Assembly: GCF_021245985.1 (NCBI RefSeq)
Contig: NZ_JAJQXA010000010.1
Span: forward strand, 158,280-222,279
DNA from: Flavobacterium soyae
GTDB taxonomy: Bacteria > Bacteroidota > Bacteroidia > Flavobacteriales > Flavobacteriaceae
Length of the DNA: 64,000 bases
Direction of reading: 5' to 3'
The position numbers and the translations under genes were made by a program. Within the stretch, counting starts at the first letter, position 1. Each line of letters opens with the position of its first letter. The notes beneath the pieces were generated by a model. It was not told where the DNA came from. It saw only the letters and a program-made list of their open reading frames with translations, and made no database searches. Shown here in pieces: positions 15,959-23,555 of this stretch.

Positions 15959-17305
15959 ATGTTTAAAAAAATATTAATTGCGAATAGAGGAGAAATTGCA
16001 CTTCGTGTAATTCGTACGTGCAAGGAAATGGGGATTAAAACTGTTGCAGTTTATTCTACAGCCGATGCAGAAAGTCTGCATGTTAAATTTGCCGACGAAG
16101 CGGTTTGTATTGGTCCTCCTCCAAGTAACTTATCGTATTTAAAAATGTCAAATATTATTGCTGCTGCAGAGATTACAAATGCAGATGCAATACACCCAGG
16201 ATACGGTTTCCTTTCGGAGAATGCTAAATTCTCAAAAATTTGCCAGGAGCACGGAATCAAATTTATTGGTGCGGCTCCTGAAATGATCGACAGAATGGGA
16301 GATAAAGCTTCTGCAAAAGCTACAATGAAAGCTGCAGGAGTTCCTTGTGTGCCAGGTTCAGACGGATTATTAGAATCTTACGAACATGCACAAAAAGTAG
16401 CTAAAGAAATTGGTTACCCAGTAATGATGAAAGCTACTGCAGGTGGTGGTGGAAAAGGAATGCGTGCAATCTGGAAAGAAGAAGAGCTTTTAAAAGCTTG
16501 GGAAAGTGCGCGTCAGGAAGCCGCTGCTGCTTTTGGAAATGACGGAATGTACATGGAGAAACTTATTGAAGAACCACGTCATATCGAAATTCAGGTTGTT
16601 GGAGATTCTTACGGAAAAGCGTGTCACCTTTCTGAAAGAGACTGCTCTGTGCAGCGTCGTCACCAAAAACTTACTGAAGAAACGCCTTCGCCTTTCATGA
16701 CAGATGACTTACGTACAAGAATGGGAGAAGCTGCTGTAAAAGCTGCAGAATTTATTAAATACGAAGGAGCTGGAACTGTAGAATTTCTTGTAGACAAACA
16801 CAGAAATTTCTATTTCATGGAAATGAATACCCGTATTCAGGTTGAGCACCCAATTACGGAACAAGTAATTGATTACGATTTAATTCGTGAGCAGATTATG
16901 GTTGCTGCCGGAATTCCAATTTCAGGAAAAAATTACTTACCAGAATTACACGCTATCGAATGCCGTATTAATGCAGAAGATCCTTATAACGATTTTCGTC
17001 CTTCACCAGGGAAAATTACTACGCTTCATATGCCGGGAGGACACGGAGTTCGTTTAGATACTCACGTTTACTCAGGATACAGCATTCCGCCAAATTACGA
17101 TTCAATGATTGCTAAGTTAATTACAACAGCGCAGTCTCGCGAAGAAGCCATCAGCAAAATGCGCAGGGCTCTTGACGAATTCGTAATCGAAGGTGTGAAA
17201 ACTACAATCCCTTTCCACAGACAATTAATGGATGATCCAAAATATATTGCAGGAGATTATACAACTGCATTTATGGATACTTTCAAAATGAATAGTCCAG
17301 AATAA
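15959..17305 (+). CDS. accC: Biotin carboxylase subunit of acetyl-CoA carboxylase
   Basis: This 448-residue ATP-grasp enzyme begins [20 protein letters not shown]. It has the ATP-binding glycine loop [12 protein letters not shown], the QRRHQKL motif after ERDCSVQ, and [15 protein letters not shown] at the active site. It carboxylates biotin on AccB using bicarbonate and ATP. It lies 110 bp after accB across an AT-rich repeat and ends at a strong terminator. Confidence 0.97.
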   Translation: MFKKILIANRGEIALRVIRTCKEMGIKTVAVYSTADAESLHVKFADEAVCIGPPPSNLSYLKMSNIIAAAEITNADAIHPGYGFLSENAKFSKICQEHGIKFIGAAPEMIDRMGDKASAKATMKAAGVPCVPGSDGLLESYEHAQKVAKEIGYPVMMKATAGGGGKGMRAIWKEEELLKAWESARQEAAAAFGNDGMYMEKLIEEPRHIEIQVVGDSYGKACHLSERDCSVQRRHQKLTEETPSPFMTDDLRTRMGEAAVKAAEFIKYEGAGTVEFLVDKHRNFYFMEMNTRIQVEHPITEQVIDYDLIREQIMVAAGIPISGKNYLPELHAIECRINAEDPYNDFRPSPGKITTLHMPGGHGVRLDTHVYSGYSIPPNYDSMIAKLITTAQSREEAISKMRRALDEFVIEGVKTTIPFHRQLMDDPKYIAGDYTTAFMDTFKMNSPE

Positions 17306-17308
17306 TTT

Positions 17309-17336
17309 AAAGGCCGTCATCGACGGTCTTTTTTAT
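17309..17336 (+). terminator. Terminator after accC
   Basis: AGGCCGTC, loop ATC, GACGGTCT (one G-T pair), then a T-run, four bases after the stop codon. Confidence 0.85.
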
Positions 17337-17356
17337 TTTAGGGATTTCTCTAAGTC

Positions 17357-17389
17357 AAGCCCGACAGGTTGTAAAAACCTGTCGGGTTT
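17357..17389. repeat. CCCGACAGGTT palindrome
   Basis: Inverted repeat with arms CCCGACAGGTT and AACCTGTCGGG. The same palindrome occurs at 43896-43928 and 44141-44173, so it is a dispersed element. In each place it lies downstream of a gene and could act as a transcription stop. Confidence 0.75.
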
Positions 17390-17439
17390 GTTTTATGTAT
17401 CTATACATACACCAGATTAAAATCCGGCCGGCAATATAG

Positions 17440-17635
17440 AGCCAAAGGCTCTTTTCAAAGTTCCAAAGGAACGAATTATATTGTAGAGCTGGACTTCAGT
17501 CCAGTTTAAACAAAAGGATATTTGTTATTCCAACGGAATTTATTATTCGATAATCAAACGTTCCTACGGAACGTCTACTGATGAACCAAATTAAATTCTA
17601 CCAATGAGATATTCCTATGGAATAAATAGCTTCTT
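17440..17635. repeat. Cluster of short GTTCC-TACG-GAAC type palindromes
   Basis: Palindromes CGTTCCTACGGAACG (17569-17583), GGACTTCAGTCC (17490-17501) and ATTCCTATGGAAT (17611-17623) are joined by AT-rich spacers. The part from 17569 to 17625 has the same order (palindrome, AATTAAA, TTCTACC, palindrome) as a region around 43940-44010 in reverse orientation, so it is a composite repeat, REP/BIME-like. Confidence 0.6.
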
Positions 17636-17648
17636 ATTTAAAATAGCT

Positions 17649-17704
17649 AAGTATACACAATAAGTGTATACTTTTTACACACTTATTCTATAAAATACAC
17701 ACTT
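17649..17704. promoter_or_regulatory. Candidate activator-binding array upstream of the PepSY-like cluster
   Basis: A perfect 10-bp inverted repeat, AAGTATACAC-AATAA-GTGTATACTT (17649-17673), is followed by two copies of ACACACTT (17677-17684 and 17697-17704) exactly 20 bp apart. It lies about 115-140 bp upstream of a sigma-54-like promoter, the usual place for an NtrC-type activator site, and such an activator is encoded at 19590. This role is inference. Confidence 0.5.
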
Positions 17705-17789
17705 TTATCCTATTTCTATTTTTGGTGCATTTTAAGTAATCCCTTTAATTTCAGGCTTTAAAGAGGTTTTAAGGTTGATACATTATTTT

Positions 17790-17805
17790 CGGCACAATAG
17801 TTTCT
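17790..17805 (+). promoter_or_regulatory. Sigma-54-like (-24/-12) promoter before the PepSY-like cluster
   Basis: CGGCAC, five bases, TTTC aligns with consensus TGGCAC-N5-TTGC with two mismatches and exact spacing. The G of the -12 GC pair is replaced by T, which weakens the call. It ends 47 bp before the first gene of the cluster. Confidence 0.4.
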
Positions 17806-17851
17806 TTATCTAAAGTGTAAACAAACTATTAACTATTAAAATATACACATT

Positions 17852-18148
17852 ATGAAAAATTTATTTTTATCAGCCGCAATTGTTTTAGGAGGTTTAACAT
17901 CATTTGCTTCAACTTCTCCAATAACAAATTCTATTGTAAAAGTTGTTTCTATTGCAGATGATTACGTTGAAATTAAATTAGAAGAATTACCAGCTCCAAT
18001 TACTGAAGCTTTGAAAAAAGCTTACCCTAATGCAGTAATTACTAAAGCTTACAAAAATGAAAAGTCAGAATATAAATTGGATGTAACAGTAGGCGATAAA
18101 GTAGGAAATCTTTTTGCTAATGCCGATGGAACCTGGATTAAAAAATAA
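17852..18148 (+). CDS. Secreted PepSY-like protein, copy 1
   Basis: This 98-residue protein has a Sec signal peptide (MKNLFLSAAIVLGGLTSFAS) and a single PepSY-like (BLIP-like, PF11396-type) domain: EELPAPITEALKKAYPNAVI, TKAYKNEKSEYKLDVTVG, then NADGTWIKK. Members of this family are small periplasmic or secreted proteins of unknown function. It is the first of five tandem paralogues, all 96-99 residues, and follows the sigma-54-like promoter. Copies 1 and 2 are nearly identical over the first 60-80 bases. Confidence 0.85.
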   Translation: MKNLFLSAAIVLGGLTSFASTSPITNSIVKVVSIADDYVEIKLEELPAPITEALKKAYPNAVITKAYKNEKSEYKLDVTVGDKVGNLFANADGTWIKK

Positions 18149-18217
18149 TCTTATGTGCTGTGAAAATCCAAATTAAGAATACTAAGATTAAGTTACGAAT
18201 ATTAAAAAATAATTGTC

Positions 18218-18517
18218 ATGAAAAATTTATTTATATCAGCCGCAATCGTTTTGGGAGGTTTAACATCATTTGCTTCAACTTCGCCAATTACAAATACAAT
18301 CGTAAAAGCAGTATCATTACAAGATGATTATGTAGAAATTAATGTAACAGAAGTACCGGCAGCGGTAACAGATGCACTTAAAAAAGCATATCCGGATGCA
18401 GTTCTTAGTAAAGCATACAAAAACAGTTCTTCTCAATACAAATTAGAAATAACAGTTGGAGAAAAAGCAGGCTTTCTTTATGCTAACGCAGATGGATCCT
18501 GGGTAAAAAATAAGTAA
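18218..18517 (+). CDS. Secreted PepSY-like protein, copy 2
   Basis: This 99-residue protein has signal peptide MKNLFISAAIVLGGLTSFAS, almost identical to copy 1. Its domain has TEVPAAVTDALKKAYPDAV, SKAYKNSSSQYKLEITVG and NADGSWVKNK. The mature part has diverged while the signal region has not, suggesting recent duplication or gene conversion of the 5' end. It is 69 bp from copy 1 and 24 bp from copy 3, probably in one transcript. Confidence 0.85.
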   Translation: MKNLFISAAIVLGGLTSFASTSPITNTIVKAVSLQDDYVEINVTEVPAAVTDALKKAYPDAVLSKAYKNSSSQYKLEITVGEKAGFLYANADGSWVKNK

Positions 18518-18541
18518 AAACTAACCCTAAAAACTATTACT

Positions 18542-18832
18542 ATGAAAAAGCTAATCCTATCGACAGCTATTCTTTTAGGAAGTTTGTCAATACAAGCAGA
18601 AAATGCGAGCCTGACCAGCCCGGCAGTGAATTCAGTTAAATATCAAGATGATTATAAAGAAGTCGATGCTGTTCCGGCTGCGATTAAAAAATCTCTGGAT
18701 GAAGCTTATCCTGGTGTAAAACTTGAAAAAGCTTATGTGAATTCAAAAAAAGAGTATAAAATTGAAATTTCAGTGAGAGGCGAAAAATCAATCGTCTACA
18801 CTGATGCAGCAGGAAACATTTTAAAAAAATAA
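18542..18832 (+). CDS. Secreted PepSY-like protein, copy 3
   Basis: This 96-residue protein has signal peptide MKKLILSTAILLGSLSIQA and the domain DAVPAAIKKSLDEAYPGVKL, EKAYVNSKKEYKIEISV, TDAAGNILKK. Its linker after the signal is shorter than in copies 1 and 2. Its signal peptide resembles copies 4 and 5 more than copies 1 and 2, so the cluster splits into two subgroups. Confidence 0.85.
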   Translation: MKKLILSTAILLGSLSIQAENASLTSPAVNSVKYQDDYKEVDAVPAAIKKSLDEAYPGVKLEKAYVNSKKEYKIEISVRGEKSIVYTDAAGNILKK

Positions 18833-18850
18833 CTATAAATCTTAAGTATT

Positions 18851-19147
18851 ATGAAAAAGTTAATCTTATCAGCAGCGATTGTTTTGGGTGGTTTGTCAAT
18901 TCAGGCAGCAGTTCCATCAGAATCAAATACAGTAATTAAATCAGTAAACATTCAGGATGAATATACTGAAGTTGCACCAGATGCCGTACCGGCAGCTGTA
19001 AAATCTACAATTGAAAAATCGTTTGTAGGTTCTAAACTGGAAAAAGCATGGAAAAATGCTAAGGACGAGTACAAACTTGAAATTTCAAAAGAAGGTAAGA
19101 AATATACTTTTTTTACTGATGCTTCAGGAAATATCATTAAAAAATAA
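18851..19147 (+). CDS. Secreted PepSY-like protein, copy 4
   Basis: This 98-residue protein has signal peptide MKKLILSAAIVLGGLSIQAA and the domain PDAVPAAVKSTIEKSFVG, SKLEKAWKNAKDEYKLEIS, TDASGNIIKK. The usual AYP before the second strand is SFV here, and KAYKN is KAWKN. It lies 18 bp after copy 3 and 16 bp before copy 5. Confidence 0.85.
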   Translation: MKKLILSAAIVLGGLSIQAAVPSESNTVIKSVNIQDEYTEVAPDAVPAAVKSTIEKSFVGSKLEKAWKNAKDEYKLEISKEGKKYTFFTDASGNIIKK

Positions 19148-19163
19148 TTAAACACAGAGCAAT

Positions 19164-19460
19164 ATGAAAAAGTTAGCCATCTCAGCAGCTATTCTTTTAG
19201 GGAGCTTGTCAATTTCTGCAATAGCGGCGATAATTCCAAATAATGCACAAACTACAGTTTCCGTTCAGACAGAATATACTGAAATTAGCACAGATGTTGT
19301 CCCGGCAGCTGTAAAGACTGCTCTGCAAACTGCTTATCCAAATGCAAAACTGGAGAAAGCGTATGTTAATGATAAAAAAGAATATAAACTTGAAATATCA
19401 GTTGGGGACCAAAAGGCTACTGTGTATTCAGATGTCAATGGCAACTGGTTGAAGATATAA
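19164..19460 (+). CDS. Secreted PepSY-like protein, copy 5
   Basis: This 98-residue protein has signal peptide MKKLAISAAILLGSLSISAI and the domain TDVVPAAVKTALQTAYPNAKL, EKAYVNDKKEYKLEISVG, SDVNGNWLKI. It is the last of the five and is followed by a strong terminator, so the five genes form one transcription unit separate from the regulator gene downstream. Confidence 0.85.
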   Translation: MKKLAISAAILLGSLSISAIAAIIPNNAQTTVSVQTEYTEISTDVVPAAVKTALQTAYPNAKLEKAYVNDKKEYKLEISVGDQKATVYSDVNGNWLKI

Positions 19461-19490
19461 TTAGGTGAAATTAGATTTATGTTTTTGGTG

Positions 19491-19525
19491 AAAAAGAGAT
19501 TGCGCAACGCAATCTCTTTTTTTTT
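19491..19525 (+). terminator. Terminator after the PepSY-like cluster
   Basis: AAAGAGATTGCG, loop CAA, CGCAATCTCTTT, then a T-run. Confidence 0.9.
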
Positions 19526-19589
19526 CGCATAATTTTAAGAAATTATAACTTTAATAGTGTTATTTTAGCAAAAAAGTCCCTCCAATCAC

Positions 19590-20942
19590 ATGTCAAAGAT
19601 ATTAGTAATAGAAGATGATATTTCGTTTTGCAAATTATTAGAGAAATTTCTAGTAAAAAACCAATATGAAGTAAGCATCGCTTTTTCTGCTTTAGAAGCC
19701 AGATCGGCAATCAAAAATGAATCATTCGATTTGATTTTGACAGACCTTCGTCTGCCTGATTCTGACGGAATTGTACTTATGTCTGAAATTAAAAACTCAC
19801 ATCCTGAAATTCCGGTAATCTTAATGACCGGATATTCTGACGTCAATACTGCCGTAAAAGCAATTAAAAATGGCGCGGCCGATTATATTTCGAAACCTTT
19901 CAATCCGGATGAAGTTTTGCTTGTAATTACAAATGCACTGCAGACTCCAGGAATCGAAGAAGAAAATGAAGTTCCGGTTAAACAAAAAAAATCGATAAAG
20001 AAACCTGTTGCTGCGGAAAATGAATTTGTACGCGGAATTTCTGTTGCTTCAAAAAAACTCTTAGATCATATTCAATTGGTAAGTCCAACAGATATGTCAG
20101 TTTTAATCATTGGTGAAAGCGGAACAGGAAAAGAAATTATTGCCAAAAGCATTCATCAGCAAAGCCAAAGAAAAAATAATAACTTTATTGCAGTAGACTG
20201 CGGAGCAATTCCAAAAGAGCTGGCGGCAAGCGAATTTTTCGGGCATTTAAAAGGATCTTTCACCGGAGCAATCAGCGACAAAATGGGGTATTTTGAAGCA
20301 GCAAACGGCGGAACTCTTTTTCTGGATGAAATAGGAAATCTTTCCTATGAAAACCAAATTCAGTTATTGCGCGCGCTTCAGGAAAGAAAAATTAAGCCTG
20401 TTGGTAGCAATAAAGAAATAAACGTCGATATCCGCATTATCACCGCTACAAACGAAGATTTACGAGAGGCAGTAAAAAACGGCGATTTCAGAGAAGATTT
20501 GTACCATAGAATCAACGAATTTTCTATTCAGTCTCCATCTTTAAAAGACCGCGATGAAGACTTAATGGTTTTTGCCGATTATTTCCTTGAAAAAGCCAAT
20601 CAGCAGTTGAATAAAGAGGTAATAGGATTTTCGCCGGAAGTTGTTTCAATTTTTCAAAATTACAGCTGGCCGGGAAATTTACGTGAATTGCAAAACTGTG
20701 TAAAGCGTGCTACACTTTTAACACAAGGTGATTTTATTGAAAGTGATGTTTTGCCAATTGAATTTTTTCAGGCTCAGAAACAATCAGGTTTCAGCGGAAG
20801 TTTTTCTTTGTCAGATAATGAAAAGGAAGCTATTATTCAAGCGTTAAACAGAACGCAGAATAATAAATCTGAAGCGGCCAAACTGCTTAAAATTACCAGA
20901 AAAACACTTTACAATAAATTAAAGCACTACAATATCGATTAG
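19590..20942 (+). CDS. NtrC-family sigma-54-dependent response regulator
   Basis: This 450-residue protein has a receiver domain (1-120; acidic pair Asp9/Asp10, phospho-acceptor Asp52 in LTDLRLP, Lys102). An AAA+ domain follows (about 145-380), with Walker A GESGTGKE, sigma-54 contact loop GSFTGA (variant of GAFTGA), Walker B GGTLFLDEIG and the arginine-rich FREDLYHRI. A C-terminal Fis-type helix-turn-helix ends it (EAAKLLKITRKTLYNKL). When phosphorylated it should open sigma-54 promoters. It lies between the PepSY-like cluster and a convergent hybrid kinase, and rpoN is present at 44192-45652. Confidence 0.94.
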   Translation: MSKILVIEDDISFCKLLEKFLVKNQYEVSIAFSALEARSAIKNESFDLILTDLRLPDSDGIVLMSEIKNSHPEIPVILMTGYSDVNTAVKAIKNGAADYISKPFNPDEVLLVITNALQTPGIEEENEVPVKQKKSIKKPVAAENEFVRGISVASKKLLDHIQLVSPTDMSVLIIGESGTGKEIIAKSIHQQSQRKNNNFIAVDCGAIPKELAASEFFGHLKGSFTGAISDKMGYFEAANGGTLFLDEIGNLSYENQIQLLRALQERKIKPVGSNKEINVDIRIITATNEDLREAVKNGDFREDLYHRINEFSIQSPSLKDRDEDLMVFADYFLEKANQQLNKEVIGFSPEVVSIFQNYSWPGNLRELQNCVKRATLLTQGDFIESDVLPIEFFQAQKQSGFSGSFSLSDNEKEAIIQALNRTQNNKSEAAKLLKITRKTLYNKLKHYNID

Positions 20943-23377
20943 ATTTCTTGTTCTAAAGCAGCAAAAAGTTTGTTTGTTTTTGCTTTAAGAGCTGCATAAA
21001 TATCTTTCAAGTCTGAAATTTCAAGATTATTTTGTTCCAGTGTTTTTAATATTGTGCCAATATCGCGTGCTTCTATCTGCCTGAACATTGGTGCAATACG
21101 ATGTGCTATAGAATTTATTTCAGGAATGTTTTTTTCATTAACAGCATTTTCGAGCAGTTCTAAATTTTCGTTACTGCTTATTATAAAAGCTTTTAATACA
21201 TCATTTAAGGCATTTCTATCATTGTGTAAAAATTCTTTTAAAGTATCTAAAGTATAAAGTTGAGAAGAAGCAGTTTCTTCAACTGTATTTATTTTTACTT
21301 TTGGCAGTGTATCATTATCCAGAATATGCTGAATCGTTTCCAGCAATATTTTAGGCGAATACGGTTTGTTTACAACTGTTGTAAAACCGGCTTCAGTATA
21401 AACGGCAGCATCTAAATCTGTTCTTCCCGTTAAGGCAATTACGGGCTGGTTTTTATAAGTACCTTTTTCAGAATTTCGAAGATTTTTTAGAAACATAAAT
21501 CCGTCCATTTCCGGCATTTGAATATCAGTAATCACAAAATCAAAATTAGTGTCCTGAATGGCTTCTAATGCTTTTACAGCACTATTAAAAGATAAAACCT
21601 GATGTTCTTCCTGTCGTAAAACACCGCTGGTTAAATTAAGCAGATTAATGTCGTCGTCAATTACAATAAAAGTTTGTTTATTCGTGTTTTCTGCAATATT
21701 TCTTTTTATTTCTTCAACTGTAATTTCGCTATGATCAAAAACCAGAGGAATTTTAATTTCAAATGTACTTCCTTTTCCAAAAGTACTTTCGAGACTTATT
21801 TTCCCTCCTAAAAGCGAAACTATTTTTTGACAGATTGCAAGTCCTAAACCAGTTCCGCCGTATTTCTTTTCGATATTTTCATTCGCCTGGGCAAACTCTT
21901 CAAAAACTAATTTTTGATTGCCTTTTTCAATTCCAATTCCGGTATCTGTTATTGTAATAACATAAAAGTTTTCGTTTTCAGTTGCATAAGAACTGATTTT
22001 GATATGACCTTCTTCTGTAAATTTATAAGCGTTTCCAATAATATTGGTCAAAATTTGTTTCAGTCGAAACGGATCGCCAACAATTTTGGTATTTAGCTTT
22101 TCATCAACATTAATAATCAAATCAATGTTTTTTTGTTTGTAAACAGTCTGAATATTTTTCGCAGTATCTTCTATAATTTCAGGAAGAAAAAACGGAACTT
22201 TTTCAATTGTAATCTTTCCGGCTTCAATTCTCGAAAAATCTAATAAATCCTGAACAAGCTGCGTAATATATTCAGATGAATTTTTGATGTTTTTTACGAA
22301 ATAAGACTGTTTTGTATTAATATCAGAATTGCCTAAAAGTTCAGAATAACCTACAATTGTACTCAAAGGCGTTTTTAAATCGTGGCTTACTGTTGAGATT
22401 AACTGCTCACGGCTTTTTAATAAATTCTTGGTTTTAAAATTTGCTATTTCAAGCTGTTTTTTATACAGCTGTGATTTCGAATAATCGCTCACAATTAAAA
22501 TAGAAAAAAAGATCGTCAATATTAAACCAATAATCGCCGAAGCCGTTACAATCTCATTGACTTTTTTAAGTGATTTTTCTTTTAAAGAGTTATTTTTTAT
22601 CGAATTGATGATAATTTCCCTTTCGATAATTCGCAATACTTTTCGAAGTTGTTCTGAGATTGCAATTTCATTTTTCAGTAATTTATTTTCCTCAAAATTC
22701 AGCGTTTCTTTTTTCTTTTCTGCTTTCAGTTTTACATTACTGAGCAGTTTTTTTGAATTGGCTAAAATAGAATCTGATGCTTTTTTACTAAGCGTGTTTG
22801 TACTGTCATCTGGAATATTCTGGTTTAAATAATCCACATATTTTTGCAGTACATTACGCTGATAACTGCCTAATTCATTTGGGTTTTTGGTAAAATCCTG
22901 AAGTTCCAGTTTTCGAAGATTAAACTCCATTTTGGTAATTTCGTCAATGGCGTTATTTACAGAAACTTCGTCTTCGGCTTTGTTTTTTATGGTTTTTAAC
23001 TGTCTGATGTTTTCTGTTTTTTCAGACAACAAATAAGTAACACTGTCTAAAAGTGTTTTTTGATATTCTGTAGTAACGATTTGTTTTAAAGTGTCAATTC
23101 TTGCTTTTAAAGAATCGGTTTCAATAACATAACTTTTAAAATCGTTTTCAGAATTGGTTTGAATAGTTTTCCTTGCTAAACTCTCTGTTTTATAGACATT
23201 CGAAAACAATTTACTTACGCGGAGGATTTTGGTTTTTTCCTGGGCAATTTTGTCTTCGAGTTTATTGTAAACTACATTTTCTGAATATAGAAACCACCCC
23301 ACAGTAACCACCAAAGCAAGTAATGCAACATAGCTGAATAAAACCTTAAGTGCTGTATAACTTTTTTTGCTTTCCAT
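20939..23377 (-). CDS. Hybrid histidine kinase with receiver and HPt domains
   Basis: This 812-residue protein has TM1 (about 12-30), a roughly 240-residue periplasmic helical sensor, TM2 (about 278-298), and HisKA with STVSHDLKTPLS. The ATPase domain has NIIGNAYKF, DTGIGIEKG and GGTGLGLAI. A receiver follows (FIVIDDDINLL, FVITDIQMPEMDG), and a C-terminal HPt with SIAHRIAPMFRQ. This is a complete His-Asp-His relay, whose last step would phosphorylate a separate receiver. The gene overlaps the 3' end of the NtrC-type regulator by four bases, which makes that protein the likely output. Confidence 0.92.
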   Translation of the reverse strand: MESKKSYTALKVLFSYVALLALVVTVGWFLYSENVVYNKLEDKIAQEKTKILRVSKLFSNVYKTESLARKTIQTNSENDFKSYVIETDSLKARIDTLKQIVTTEYQKTLLDSVTYLLSEKTENIRQLKTIKNKAEDEVSVNNAIDEITKMEFNLRKLELQDFTKNPNELGSYQRNVLQKYVDYLNQNIPDDSTNTLSKKASDSILANSKKLLSNVKLKAEKKKETLNFEENKLLKNEIAISEQLRKVLRIIEREIIINSIKNNSLKEKSLKKVNEIVTASAIIGLILTIFFSILIVSDYSKSQLYKKQLEIANFKTKNLLKSREQLISTVSHDLKTPLSTIVGYSELLGNSDINTKQSYFVKNIKNSSEYITQLVQDLLDFSRIEAGKITIEKVPFFLPEIIEDTAKNIQTVYKQKNIDLIINVDEKLNTKIVGDPFRLKQILTNIIGNAYKFTEEGHIKISSYATENENFYVITITDTGIGIEKGNQKLVFEEFAQANENIEKKYGGTGLGLAICQKIVSLLGGKISLESTFGKGSTFEIKIPLVFDHSEITVEEIKRNIAENTNKQTFIVIDDDINLLNLTSGVLRQEEHQVLSFNSAVKALEAIQDTNFDFVITDIQMPEMDGFMFLKNLRNSEKGTYKNQPVIALTGRTDLDAAVYTEAGFTTVVNKPYSPKILLETIQHILDNDTLPKVKINTVEETASSQLYTLDTLKEFLHNDRNALNDVLKAFIISSNENLELLENAVNEKNIPEINSIAHRIAPMFRQIEARDIGTILKTLEQNNLEISDLKDIYAALKAKTNKLFAALEQEI

Positions 23378-23489
23378 AAGTGTTTATTTGGCGTTTACGA
23401 AGTTCTCTTATTACAATTTACTGCAATTTATTTAAAATTTCCATCTAAGAAAAGTAAAAGCAAATCAAATATTTACATAATTCAAAGGT

Positions 23490-23535
23490 TTTAAAAACAA
23501 AATAGCCGCAGATTATATAAATAATACTGCGGCCA
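23490..23535 (-). terminator. Terminator-like hairpin after the S9 peptidase gene
   Basis: GGCCGCAG and CTGCGGCT (23504-23534) form a GC-rich stem in AT-rich DNA; on the minus strand it is followed by TATTTTGTTTTT. Confidence 0.6.
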
Positions 23536-23555
23536 ATTCTGTTTTTTATAATTCA

